64,000 nt of DNA from Dendrolimus kikuchii (taxonomy: Eukaryota > Arthropoda > Insecta > Lepidoptera > Lasiocampidae), in the NCBI GenBank assembly GCA_019925095.2, contig CM034403.1, positions 5,957,690 through 6,021,689 of the forward strand. Direction: 5' to 3'. The stretch's first letter is position 1; every line of letters starts with the position of its first letter. A model generated the notes under the pieces. That model ran no database searches, was not told the DNA's origin, and worked only from the letters and a program-made list of their open reading frames with translations. This document shows, piece after piece, positions 11,330-25,700 of the stretch. A program made the position numbers and the translations under genes.

Positions 11330-12460
11330 GTCACTTTACAAGTAAATTTCTGTGACATTGCTGTGTATGATATTCGATAATGAACGCACATTTGTGTGAC
11401 TAATGATGGATAGTTCCGCGACTTTATGAATTTTTATCTACCGAGGTTGTAAGTGACACTGACAATGAAATGAAATTAGGGCTGCGACTGGTCTATTAAA
11501 TTATCGACATTATTTATTATTCTTGAATAATTAGAGGCGATTTAACTGTCGGTTGACGGCCTTCGGTGTGCACTAATTTTCATGATATCTGGCCTGTATC
11601 CATTGGTTTTTTTTAAGTAACGCTTCATATTTTATTCCAAGAAAAAAAAATATTCATGGGATTTAAAATCCAATAGGAATACTATAAAGATCATAATTGA
11701 CTCATCAGATTTCTTTGATCTATAATAAAACCTGTATATTTGTAATAATATTAAATTGTCGCTATATAAATATAATGATCAAAAATCGTGGTTTTGAATT
11801 TTAAACAGATTTTTATTATTTTTTCATTTCATTCGGGATTACTAGTGTAGATTTAGATTCGTATTCTAGGTAAAATATATGAAACTATTAAAATAGACAC
11901 AAAGTACATTTATCACATTATAATTTAAATAGCTCATTTTTAAATTTATATGTATATAGGTTTTATCAGTTGTTATATATTTTCAGCGAGATTTTTTTTT
12001 AATTAGCTGTATACCTTTTCACTATCAACTTAGAAGCTCTGATTAATAAATGCAAACTGCTGCATAACAACTGATAAGTAGCTAAAACTTTAGATTAGAA
12101 AGTAATAATAAAATTAACGTTTATTTTGTAAAACATTTTGACATGTGTAATGATTTCAGCAACCCAAAAAATACTATAAGAATATTTTATTAAAATAAAT
12201 ATATTGTTAGTAAAATATATTATTGAGACTGTCACGGAATCGTCTGAATTTATGCTCAAACTACCCGTAAATTCTTTGTGACATTGTGTATGGGTATATT
12301 TGGATAATAATGCCCACGCGATTGTTCATAACCATATGTGTTGTTCCGCTACTACTCGTCATTTTAGTTTAGAGGTTACAAACCGAACCTGACAATGAAA
12401 TAGAGGAAGTGATGTACTAATTTTATACTATCGATATCGATAAATGACTTATTTTAAAAC
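11330..12460. repeat. Diverged direct repeat pair about 0.9 kb apart
   Basis: 11340-11600 and 12240-12460 share ordered blocks: 'gtaaattt/cttgtgacattg', 'ataatgaacgcac/ataatgcccacgc', 'tgttccgct', 'gaggttgtaag/gaggttaca' and 'gacaatgaaat'. The spacing suggests an old tandem duplication or two copies of one element. The sequence between them is AT-rich with no exon. Confidence 0.4.
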
Positions 12461-13626
12461 TAGACAAATGTTTTAATATATCTTAATGTCAGTTACATAT
12501 AGTAATTATAATGGAAGTATAAATATAAACCATATCTTAACAGTTTATCAGAAAACTTAACACTACAATTGATTCATTTATGTTATTAAAATCTTGTGTT
12601 AATAAAATTATTTCTTAATTCACACAAAATATTCCTTGCAACGTTAATAAATACAAACTAGAGCTTTATTTAAAGTCAAAATTATCGTATCGTACCTCTG
12701 TTATCGAAAGTGTATGTACATAACATAATCAAAGAAGAAACAAACAAACATTTGAACAGATTTATTTTCAAATTTCTGCATGTATTCGTATAGACAAATT
12801 ATGTAACCAGGTAAATACATCAAAATAAATGACAAATATTAGCAATATTATTTGAAAAACATATCGGTTTACTTAATATAGCCCTAAGAATGGATCTTTA
12901 AGATTTAGCTGTAGACAGTTGTTTCAAATATGTTTGCTTTAAAATCCAGCTCTAATGTCTTACAAACTGCTTTGTTATAAAGAAAGAAAACATGTTATTG
13001 GACACATTTCTCTTATAAACCTTTTGATTATTTTTGCCCTGATCTAAATGATTCATTAGTGTTATATATTTTATTAATTTATGAATCAATCAAAATTTTA
13101 ATTATAAATAGTTATTACCACACATATATAAAAAAAACTCCTCACAAATTTATATACACTAAAATAAAACACTATAACCTACAATATGTTAAATTACATT
13201 GTAATTATTATTATTTATTTCTAGGAACATCGTTTAAAAGAATTTGATTATATCCTGTAAGTAGATAAAAATAAGTCTGGTTTTCTTATCAGCACTAACT
13301 ACGTTGATTTAATACTTTTGTCTTAATTATGATACCAACTCTACAAAAATTAGTGATTTCAAAAATATAAGAAAATGTATTAAAAAATAATAAAAGTGTC
13401 GTCGACTTTATCGACCTCTCGATAAATATTACGCTCAGCACTAACCTGATAGGGGTCAGGCCTTCAAACGTACGAGGGCCATTTCATTACAAATCATAGA
13501 ATACTTTAAAATATCCTTATATAAAATATTTGTATGTCGGTCGGTGCACACTTCGTACACGGGAGTGCTCAATACACGTCATCTATATTATATAATATTT
13601 ATATATTTATAGAACAACCTAGACCT
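12461..13626. other. AT-rich spacer upstream of the protease gene
   Basis: Very AT-rich. Short open frames exist, but none has coding character or splice context. Confidence 0.4.
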
Positions 13627-13638
13627 ATATATAAATGA

Positions 13639-13674
13639 CATAAATACTTGATAATTTAATGTGTCATCATCAGT
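13639..13674 (+). promoter_or_regulatory. Possible core promoter of the serine protease gene
   Basis: An arthropod-type initiator TCAGT lies at 13670-13674, about 30 bp downstream of a weak TATA-like 'cataaata' (13639-13646). If used, the 5' leader before the ATG at 13685 would be only about 13 nt, unusually short, so the true start may lie further upstream. Confidence 0.2.
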
Positions 13675-13684
13675 TCATGTGAAA

Positions 13685-13754
13685 ATGTGTTCAATAATAC
13701 TTGTGCCGTTTTTCATATTGATGTATATCAAATTTGGATTTTGTTATGTGAATC
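13685..13754 (+). CDS. Protease exon 1: signal peptide
   Basis: ATG at 13685 opens [20 protein letters not shown], a typical secretion signal. The exon ends in phase 1 at a GTAAGT donor and joins exon 2 to give Asn-Leu-Ala-Asp. Confidence 0.75.
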
Positions 13755-16700
13755 GTAAGTTTTATTTTTATTATATTTAATTATAAAACTATTTGATCAT
13801 ATAATGACATGCCTAAATGATAATTTAAAAATGATCAATTCTAAAATCTGTAGTAATAAAATAATATGTAATTCATATCTGCATTGAGTATAAAATACAA
13901 AGAATTAATAAATTAATTTTTCAGTAAATATTTATCTACCCGTTTTTATAAATGGAAGTTATGAAATACTAGAATTACATTAATAAGTTTGTTAAATTTA
14001 AAGGCAAATAATAATAAACTTTAATAGATTCAAATGACTTTAATACAACACTAATGCTTAAATAATATGAATAAGTCAACAAAAGCAAAACGTGTAAATT
14101 CAAATATAATTTAAATTTGTAGGTCACTTCCCGTAGGATTTTTAGGCAGGACTCCCTCTCCGGCATTTACTAGATTATACAGTATTTCATATTCATATTG
14201 TTACTATATAAAAAAATACCACACCAAACTTCATGAAAATCAGGTGTTATGTATTTTTCATGTTAATCGTTCGATGTTATTACGAAGTTAATACAAAGAT
14301 CAACGACATTGTAAATTACATACCGTTATTAAAATTTATGTGTATTTTGCTTGTTAAGCTTTAAAGTAATAAATAAATTAAAATAGCCTCTGAAATATGC
14401 AAGTAATAACTTATTTACGAATTAATCGTTACGTAAATAAGTCTAAGAATTTGCTGTCGATCAGCGAAAGCCGCATCGAATTCGGCCCAGTAGTTTTTAG
14501 TTTCGTGAGTCTCGAACAAACAGGCAAACCGACAAATATAGAATAATTGTCAAAAAATGCATCGTGTTCTCTCCTCGTTTATATAGTCTATTCCAGTTTT
14601 TTTTATAGCTTCAATGTACAGACACGACATTTTTAGAGTGTTGTAATATAGATACACAGAAGAAAGTCTAACTTTAACTAAACATAATTAACTAAATTAT
14701 ATTAGTAGCAATGTACGCCTATTACCATACGACTATAAGTAGAATACTAAGGCAAGTTCACATTGTCTTTTAACACTGATTTACCTTGATCCATCTACTG
14801 ATTTCAAGTACAAAGGCAGCCAGTGCTGACTTCATACTAGCATCGTGTACATTAATTTAAAATCAGTATAGCGCTACCAAGTCAGTGCTAGACTCGATAT
14901 TTCCGCTTGAATATTTTTTTTCTAATAATAATCGGCAGACGAACATACATATTGTATATCCCTAAATTAAGCAAGTTACACTTGTGTTATGGGTAATGTA
15001 CAACGCATTATTCTGAGGTCGATCCCAGACACCCAGACCATAGTAAATAACGAAGAAAATTCGTTAGCGAAATTTACCATACTGGGAATCGAACGCGGAA
15101 TCTCTGCGCTGCAGTGAGGTAGGCCGGTAAAGGCTTAACCCATTCAACTACGGAAAAAGATTTTGAAGTCAGTCCGTTCCCGAAGTCAGTAGCTTGTTCA
15201 ATGTGAATCAGCCTTTACATGCAGTATCCAGAAGTTACCTCGCTGGATTGTCTTACTGGTTTCGTGCTTTTTGCAAAGGGTATTGGTCTCAGGGCCTCAC
15301 GATCCAAGCGTCTCAACACCAAACGGCACGATGATTACAAAACTTCCTTCTTTATTCAGTTGGTAGGTTTTATACCGTGCAGGAACGGAGAAAGAATCTC
15401 TTGCGACTCGGCAGCCTGTCGTAAGCGGCGACAAAACAACTCACAACCCGGTAGCATATTTATCTATCTGGATGATTACCACCCTGGTGTAAAGTATGCC
15501 GCCATAACAACCTTGAGTTGTGTTCCGGTATTAGTGGCCAGGTTCTAGTCCCCTTAACGTCCCCGTAACCGCTTTCCATCAGGTGCGCCGTGTGCCTATC
15601 CACTAAGCACATACAATTAAAAAAAAGGTTAAGAAGACTTCTAAAATCATAATACGATATTACAAGGCTGCAATTTTTTTAAGACATATTCACAAACTGT
15701 AAAAATAATTGAGTACAATACAAAACAAACCCTGACTTTACGACCCAAGCACTAAATACGACTTCACCTTGTGTTCAATTCGGTAAGATCGTAAAAATTG
15801 AATGTCATACTGAAATTATCGAGTCATTTTCCAATATGAAATACGAGATTTGCTTATGCAACTGTCATGGGAACCTATGATTAGAGAGAGAGAGACAAAT
15901 TATAGCGGTATTTTTTACTCTTCTCTCCCCCACCTATTATTCAGTTTTAAAAATCTATTAATGCCTCCCAAGGGTTCCTTGGAAGAGATCGATTTTTAGT
16001 GATAAGGCCGTCGACTCTCTTATATTTTTGAATTTGTATCTTTTGTATTTTTCTACTTCTGTTTGTCTATACTTTGGTACACAATAAAGAGTTACCTTAC
16101 TTCTATTTGTATCTTTATATATCTTTCAGCCAGGTGGTAGGGCATTTGCCCGACTGGATGGCTACCACCCCTGGTTTGCAGCATGCGCCATAACAACTTT
16201 GAGTGGTGTTCCGGCATTAGTGACCAGGTTCCAGACTCACTAAAGAGAGTTGCAGCGCATTTGTAGCACCTTTGGTGTTGCAAATGTCCATAGGCGATGG
16301 TAACCGCTTTCCATCCAGTGGGCCGTCTGCCTGTCTGCTGAACTCCTGCAATAAATAAAAAAAAAATATTTTATTAAATTTATTTTCATTCATTTTTCTA
16401 TGGCTGTAAGGTATCTAGGTTACTATCTCAAATCTAACTTATCCGATACAATATTTATTTATATTTACTTATTACTCCGTCTTTTCAATTTGCTACTACT
16501 TACTTTATTTTACTTCTTTGTTCTTACATCTATACTTATTTTCTATCTTAAATTTACAGCTGCCTACGTATATATATACCAGTGATATATAGTGCAGTTT
16601 GTTTTTCGGTGCTCTTATTATGGCAGTAATTTGAGTGATGTTGTGATGTGCGGATTTTATTCTGATTCATGAAATTTAATTAATTGAAAAAGAACTACAG

Positions 16701-19700
16701 AAGAGCCGATGGGAACGTCAGAGCTTTTTGACTGTAAATGATTGTATCAGTTCCAAGCGAGCATGCAAAGGTAGCTTGTATACTATTGCCTGCACGACAG
16801 ACAAAAACTTTGCAACTTAAACGTTAAAAAAAAATATTGACATGACTATTGAGATTGTAGTCTGAAGATACCCTTCTTTTAGCGAGGGGAAATCTGATAG
16901 AGGAACATATGCCACGCAAGGGGGAAATGTCGGGGCCTGTGTGTGGGATTCGCCAGATCAGGATGGCACTAGCACCGCTAGCTGGAGTGCTATTGCCACA
17001 CCACTGTTAGGGATACTCATTAAAACCCATCGGTGTTCCATCGTCCGCCCTTATGTCAGGTCCACGGGTACATGACTTAAACCCTCCGTGGACCCTGGCA
17101 GGCGGTGGCCTAACGGCGTCATCCCCTGCTGGGGGACTTCTTTTTATCTCCCGGCATCTTCAAACTATATGCAAGGTTTGTAACTCGCCCCGCGGGAGGG
17201 TAGGTGAGCACACGCGGAACAGGGTGTGCTCTCATCTCGACGGCGTAACGGTGGGTGGCAACTCTTTCGCCAGGGAAGGCTCACGGTAGCTAAGGGACCA
17301 GGCTGGCTCTCCGGCGCCGACGCGTCCACCTTTGGCGGGAGCAGAGCAAAGAGTTTTGCTCACGCTCCCGCCCCGGCTTCTCCTTAGCATAACACGCTCG
17401 CAAAAGGAGGAGAAAGCTAATCTAACCTAACTCTTTAGTTGCGATCTTCGGCCGCTGCTCACAAATTGAGATATAAAGTTATTTTTGCGTAGTTATAAAA
17501 AAATAATCACAAGGGCTAAGGCTGGAGTCCCGCTTCGCTTAGCCTTCTAATTTGGGGACTTTTAAAGACATTATGCAAAAACTTGATACTAATGAACAAT
17601 GTGTTGCAATTAATTTGAAAATCGATATTATTGACCTATCGATATTATTCGTTTGTTTATCATAAAGACAATTGGTACACAGAATTACATAGTTATAACG
17701 TATAAAACGTGTGTTTCAAATTGGTTTATATTTAACATATTACCAGATATAAATGATAATTTCAAAAAAATACTTTGTATAACTCAAAATAATAAATGAT
17801 CACCAAAATTAAAACTTCCTTTAAAGTGGTTTATTTAGGTCGTAATAGTGCAGTAATTTGCTCGTTAAGATTTGGTGATCAAAGCAGCTAGAACCATTAT
17901 AATTTTTGAAAATCTTTTTGTTTTGTACATGTTTCGTATTCTTAGAGTTAGTATATTTTTTTGGTAAGAGAGCTTTAGGGTCTCAAAATATTTTTTGTGA
18001 TTAGAATATTTGTTGCCTTTTTAAATTAATTTTTCAAGACATAAAATATCTTGTTTCGACTAATTGATTTTTTCAAATATCTTTATTGAGTTTATATTTG
18101 TTAATATCCCAGATTTATAAACGTTAAATAAACCAAAATATAGGTAACAATTTCAGCTTTATGGAAATGCAATAAAGTCGATTTCGCAAAAAGTGTGTAA
18201 TGTTGTCATGGCGGGGACGATATGAATCTATTGATATTATAAAAAACCTTACGTGTGCTGCTAACTTTTATTAAACCGTTTCTCATTTTCTAATTTGCAT
18301 GCATGGCATTCTCAAAGCATGCATATGCAGAGCAGCAAAACATTGAAGGACAAGGTCTGTGAATAAATTTGCTTTTTATCACAGACGGAAGAAAACAGAT
18401 GAAATAATTATCCTTAATTCTAACAATAAAGTCCAAACAAACACATATAGATGTGACGACTACCCCGTAAGTTTTGAGCTTATGTAATGAAATACAGTGT
18501 TTAAACATTGATAGTGTGAAAGTTTTTTGAAATAGTAGATCTTTGACTGACGATAAACGGGAGAGTTCTTATGACAGCTACAATAGGCTTATTTAACTCA
18601 ACACACGAACACAATTCAATAGTTGACAGTCAAATAACTGAGACGCTTATCATTTTACAAAATGCTCGTCGAAGCCATAGGAATCAATGACTTTATTTCT
18701 ACAATATATCTAATAGCATATTATTTATTGATTAAACATTATTAAGAAAGATTTCTATCACGATATTTAAATTAAGAGTATTATATTTTAATACACTTTC
18801 TTTTGTATAAACATTGTTTTACAATAAGTATATTGTAAAATATATCAACTACTTCTTGCCTAAGAAAATTATAATATTACACCATGATTATTATTCAATA
18901 ATACATACATACATAACTTCATGCCAGTTCCCTTGCGGGGTAGGCACGAACAACAGAGCGCCATTTAGGCTTATTCTTACACACCTCACTTGCTTCTTTC
19001 ACATTCATAACTCTTGTCATGCACGCTCGTCTGTTCTTAAGGCTCCTGACATCACCTTCTGCTAGTACACGATCAATTTGATCATGGAAGGTGTGTCGTG
19101 GCCTTCCACGACTTCTGCGTCCATCCACTTTTGCATTGTATATCTGTTTAGTCATTCTTTCGTCATACATTCTTTCCACATGCCCGAACCACCGGAGCAT
19201 TCCTTTCCTTACCTTCACCCCGACACTCTCTTTCAGACCAACTCTCTTTCTTACTTCGGTATTACGAACGCGGTCCGCGAGCGTCACTCCGCAGATTTTC
19301 AATAATACATACATACATACATACATAACTTCACGCCAGTTCCCTTGCGGGGTAGGCACGGATAGGATTTTCAATAATAGTTAGTATATAATAGTTATAA
19401 TTATATATACAATTATATAGTATGTATAATTATATATATATATATACACATAGGTTCTTTACTGAAGATATGTATTTAAAAAAAATGTAGCATCTAAATT
19501 TGTGCACCGCCTATATTGCTAGATTATTTAAAAATAACGTTATAAGTTAGGTGGTCTGGAAGATATCGCTTTAAGTGATAAAGTCACCTACTTTTTAATT
19601 TTGCCTAAAAATATTCTAACTAGTGTATTGTGCCTCTTATTTTGGTTTACCATCCATTATTACACTTTTCTTTAAATAAACTTCACCTTACAAGTTCTCA

Positions 19701-22700
19701 GCAAAATCCCAACTCCATAATCCGCTTAATATTTCAATTGAATGATTAATACAACTTTAAAACAACGTACACAACCTTAACCTTGGTTCAAGCGTTACAT
19801 AAAAAAGTAATTCCATTCGATTCAAAACCACGTGTTGACCTATTGACACACTTTCAAAAATTTCCGTAAACAAACACTTATTTAGGCATCCCACGTCTAT
19901 TAATAGTCTCATGCAAAATTAATGAGTTGCCTTTTATAGTTTTTTCAACCTTACATAATATGGATATAGCGATGGTCATGATTGCAATGCCAATCGCTAA
20001 TGGACTTGCCTTACATGATCAATATTTTATTGCAGTTTTTAAATGCATTTTGTTGTCATATTATATAACTAGGATATGCCCGCGACTTCGTCCACGCTTG
20101 ATTTGAAAATCCCGCGGGATTTCCGGGACACAAAGTACCGCAGCATTTAAAAAAAGAATGTAAGCTATCGTTTTAATGGAAACTGTGTTGGAATAAGCAA
20201 ATTTTTATGCATCAGAATAACTTCAAATCGCTCCCGGAAAAAAATCCGCAGGATTCTTGGGATAAAACAAATCATAATATTTTCTTAAGTTTTCGTGACT
20301 TGTATACATAATAAAACTACGTTTTAACGGTTTTAAGCGCGGTAATTTTATTTGATTTTGGTTTTTGGTTTTTCGGATGTTTCGGCCACTTTTCAGTGGC
20401 CGTGATCACGGAAGACTAAGATATCAACGAACGAACGTGTCAACGAATATTGTTAAAGTTTTATTTAGCCTACCGCCAACTTGGAAAAACCAAAAATCAA
20501 ATAAAATTACCGCGCTTAAAACCGTTAAAACGTAACGTAGTTTTATTATTATAAAACAAATCACATATTTTATAACAACAAATTCGCGATCGAATTTGAT
20601 ATCGATCAGTTTGAATTTTTTGGAGTGAAATTTCTTTAGAATCGTTGTGATTTGAAACTCGATGAATCGAAAAAAAGCGGCAATTAAAAAAGATATTTAA
20701 TAATTTAATTACTGCTCATAAAGATAGAGTTGGAAATATTTTGAAGTTAAGAAGTTCATAAATCAAATTGAAACTAGAACATCTGTTTCCTATTTTAGTT
20801 ATCATACGCTTCTCGTGTCATTTGTTCAAAGTGAAAAAATGGAATCGGAATAATATTTTTAAATATATCTTAAATATGTAATATATGAAATGTAATATTT
20901 TGCATTAAAATATAAAATAATTTTCGAGCTTCGTTAAAATATTATAAAAAATATAAACATTATAATTATCCTAATACACGTGATACTCCATATTTATCTC
21001 ATTCTCTCGTAGGCTACTTTTCTGAAGTTTCACTTCTACCTTGTGTGAATTGCAAACACAGTTTTTTTTAAATCTGATCGTTTTAAATCATTCCCAGAAA
21101 AATTCCAGCGGGATTCCCAGGATAAAAAGTAATGCTGAGTTTAAGTCTAAGAATGATTTGTCAGTCAGCGAAAACCGCATCGAAATCGGCCCAGTAGTTA
21201 TTTTTTATTTATTTTTTTTCATTGCAGGAGATCAGCAGACAGGCAGACGGCCCATTGATGGAAAACGGTTACCATCGCCTACAGACATTTGCAACACCAA
21301 AGTTGCTACAAATGCACTGCTGCTCTCTTAAGGGAGACTGGAACCTGGTCACTAATGCCGGAACACAACTCAAGGTTGTTATGGCGACATACTTTAGACC
21401 AGGGGTAGTAGCCATCCAGTCGGGCAAATGCCCTACCACCTGGCTGTGGGTTGTTAAGTCGCCTCTTACGACAGGCCGCCCGGCCGCAGGATATTGTATT
21501 CTTTTTCCGTTCCTGCACGGATTAGTTTTAGGTGAATACCGAACAAACAGAAAAGAAATCTAAAAAATGCATCTAGTTCTCCATCGTTTATATAGCCTAA
21601 TTCCAATTGTTTGTTTTAAATAGCTTTAATATACACACAGGGCATTTTTAGAATTGTATAATATTATAGATATATAACGGCCTTTGGTTCAGTGTTCTAC
21701 GGCTGAGGCCTGAACAAATGCTGTAAGCTGCGTAGAACCGAAACGCTTGACGCTTTCCTTAATATGAAAATGCACTACAGTAGTATCTCTCACACGCTTC
21801 AAGCGGCGCACATACGCTGTTCATGCCGTCCACACGTTGTAGTTGGCTGCCGCAGTAATTCTTAAGCAATCCACCGTAAAGATAGTGCGTTTTTGTCGTC
21901 AGTTAACTTCGTCCAATCATAGAGTTTACTCAGAAGAGATTGACACGTGTTTAGACGTTTCCAAAGTGATGATCGGTATAACGTCAATCCGACGCCGGAA
22001 GCGGCGTTCAACGTACACAAATATTAACGCTAGACGCCGCTTTCAGCACTTATGACAGGTCATGACCAAAGTTTTTGCCAGCCTAGTTCATTGACCCAGA
22101 GTCCCGACTTCCATTCGATATAATAAATTTCGTGAATGATCTTTCCGTTTCTTGCTTTGGTCTGGATGTCTGTAACGGCCTCAGAGCTACCCATTGTATA
22201 CTATATAAGGAAAAATATTTTTTGCTTATTATTTGACAATAAAATAATTTATTTCCAGTGGCAGACATAGAATGCGGTATGGACCTTACTCGCAGTGGAA
22301 GGATAGTCGGAGGAGTGGATAGCTTACCAGCGGAATTCCCTTGGACAGCCAGTGTTTGGAGACAGGGTACCCACCAATGTGGAGCTACCATTGTCACGGA
22401 TAGGTGGCTTATGACTGCCGGACATTGTATCTGCAGGTGAGTGATAGTATAAAGCTTTTTTCCTAAATATAATGGCTCGTTTACATTATGTCTATAAAGT
22501 ATGTACATCGCATTTATCCGTGTATATATCGTTATATATGAACTTTTCAAGTGAGATCTTCACACATCCTATATATAGACTGTACGTAACTATACATATA
22601 ATAATATTCAAAAGAGTTTCGGTGCCGACTTTGATGATAACTAAAGCAGTATAATAAGATTTTTGAAAAATCGATTATAACTCTAGTCAGGTATCGAATC

Positions 22701-25700
22701 GGGTGACGCTTTCCCTTCGTTAGCCGGTTGACATTCCTTCACAGAAATTGATCTCGACAAACTATATTATATAATATAAAAAAGCCGTGGTAGCTTAATG
22801 GGTAGCGCACGCGTCCCAAACTCAGAGACACTGACAGGAAAGCATGCAGCACTTAAGCAGTTTTTATGACCTAATCTGCATATTGTTACAATTACCATGT
22901 GCTGACGTTGAAGAAAAACATCGTGAAGAAACCTGCACATCGAGACACCCAATGTGTCAAATCTGCCAAGCCGCCTTGGATAAGCATGGAGGGTTTACTG
23001 TCCGTACCCTATAATGGGAGGCCCGAGCCCAGCAGTGGGACGTTTATGGGCTGCTATTATATATATTATAAGCTATAATATGCATTGGTTTCATAATACA
23101 GTATGTGATTTTTCCGAAATCAGCCGGTATGAATCCTACCCCTTTAGTTTTCACTAAAATCGGCTTGAAACTTTTTAATTTTTCGCTATTTCATATAGTT
23201 TAGGATTTGGCCCTTAAAACCTACTTTAAATTCATTCTGTATATGTATATCTATGTATACATGTACAACATATACATATACAGAATGCATTTATTAAGTG
23301 TACATAGTATATATACTTGTGTAGATGTGCACGTATATATTCGTGCAGATTAAGAGAAAGAATAATTAATTCTAGCATCCCGTCAGCCTGTGGTAAGAGG
23401 CGACAAAACAACCCATAGCCCGGTGGGCCGGTGGTAGGGCATTTTCCCGTCTGAATGCCTACCAACCCTGGTTTAGAGCATGCTACATAACTTTGATTTC
23501 TGTTCTGGCATCAAAGATTATTATGTCATGTTAATATACCTAATCGCCATTTTGGCCTCTTTAACAGTCTCTTTGGTAATTTACAACTAAGTTTTTTTGT
23601 GATTTTCAGCGTTTTCGACGAATTTTACAAGTCGAAACAACTATCTGTCGTCGCTGGCTACACAGATATCTCTCTGAATGACGAAAATGTACCGTTATCA
23701 AAAATATTGCCTCATCCTGATTACAGGTAAGTATGTGTAGATGAGTCAATGTTAACTTTTATTACTTTAATAATTCGGTAGATCCTTGTAGCATATTTTT
23801 ATTTACAAAAAGCAGTATTCTAAAAGAAATACTATTTTTAATGTAATATTTTTCTGTAGCGAAACTGGCGAGTTCTCAGATAGTCCGTCTAATGGAAAGT
23901 GGTTACAGAAACAGAAGCGAAGCCTACGCGTTGCCAGCCAGCAGGGCGCGATAGGAGGGATAGGTTAAAGGGGATGGCATAGGAAGGATGGTAAAAAGGG
24001 GATTGGATAGTAAGATCAGATAGAAGGATTGGGACAGAAGGCATAGGATAGGGATATGGAATAGGAAGATGGGAGAGACGTAGGGGAAAGTGGGCCATTG
24101 GAGTTCTCACTCGTTGTACCAAACACGATCACTCTGTGTCGAGTTTAGTTTAAATCCGTTCTGTAGTTTTGACGTAGTACTCTAAAAGGCAGACAGAAAA
24201 CCACAAAATCCTTAAGTTATTTTGTGGAATCTGCTGGTCCGAATTAGCTATGAGTTTTTCTCATATTAAATTCATCGTAAAAATACGATGCCTGTATTTA
24301 TTATATTGACAGATCTTGTTTACTTATATTAGCCCTTAAAAATCCCTCGGCTAGGCTCGTGTCTTCTTATTTTACTAGCAACGGGCACTATACTCGTAAC
24401 CAACAGTACTCTTCCTAACACGGGATGCCGAAGACTCTGGGAAGTGAACAAAAAAAATAGGAAAACAGACCTGGAGTTCCGATTCGGACGCTCCGAATAC
24501 AACTGGGAATAATAATTAATGCTAGCATGATGATAGACAGTGTTCACGACGGCTTCCTTAGTATTGATTATTTGTAATGTTTTTAAGTTTAGACACTATC
24601 GATTGCTAAGTTGCAATGATCAACAACGTATGTAAGAAAAAGAGCCTCGATTAAAGTGCATTTCGCAATCAGAGAAAGTTTTCTTTCTGTTATTCATTTA
24701 TATACCCATGACTACAGTCTGATGAGGCTTTTTCAGTATTATAACTTATATTTCAGGTGCAGCAGAAAGTCGAATGATCTTGCTCTTCTTAAGACAGTGA
24801 GGCAGTTAATTTGGTCTAAGGAACTGAGACCAGCGTGCCTGCCTCAGCCGCAATCAGAAGACTTCAGTGGAACCTTGGCCACGGTTGCTGGATGGGGGTT
24901 CACAGATGAAGATAGATCCAAAGGTCTGGTCGACTTTGAGTAATTGCTCTCAAATTTTTATGCCATGTCCGGGAAGACGATTGCTAAGAATGATGATAGA
25001 CTAGTAAAAAATGTAGCATTAACTACGTATACCCTAAGTCGAGATATTTTGAAAAAAGGTTAGGTAATAATCACCTGAAATAAATTAATCATACATAGAT
25101 AAATGAAAGTAGATGAAGCCAAAATCAGGAACATCGCATGTGGGCATGATAATATGTATGAAAGTTAAAAAGTGTAACTTTATTGATTGTACATTTATCT
25201 CTTGTGTCTTTTAATATTTAGTTCGTTATCCCAGTGATACAAATCGTTTTAAACCTTCTAAGCGTTACCCAAAATCTAAAGCATATCTGGTATATCGTAT
25301 GATATCTTATTATATCCTTTTCTATTTAATTCTAGTTTTTAATGTAGCTTAATTTTTTTATTTATTTTCAAGTCTACGAGTATATTGTATTTTAATTGCT
25401 TAATTCTAGTATTTAATTGTAACTGTTATTATTTTGTCATTATTGCCCTCAATTATCTTAGGTCAACCTGTACAAATGTTTATGTATAATTTATGTTTCT
25501 ATACAGTCGCTTTTTTATTTGATACATTATTTTTTTATAATTCATTTATTGTTATGTTTTTGATTAAATATCATTGTCTTGATCTTTGGGCACTACTAGA
25601 TTCTACCATATTGATTTCAGGGTCCCGTCCAAACATTCTGCAGAAGACAGAGGTGACTGTAGTTACTAATGACGAATGCAACCAGTGGTATTCGTCTCAA

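Noticed and set aside
13059..13247. 62-codon Ile/Tyr/Lys-rich frame
   Set aside because: Pure AT-rich composition with no coding signal.
16092..16370. Coding potential of the 63-codon frame
   Set aside because: Part of a family A copy on the opposite strand.
17053..17289. 78-codon frame in the GC-rich block as a gene
   Set aside because: No domain, no splice sites, and GC-rich DNA opens frames by chance.
21222..21563. 113-codon frame, with relatives at 10.76, 38.84 and 61.45 kb
   Set aside because: All fall inside family A elements; no evidence of selection on the protein could be obtained here.
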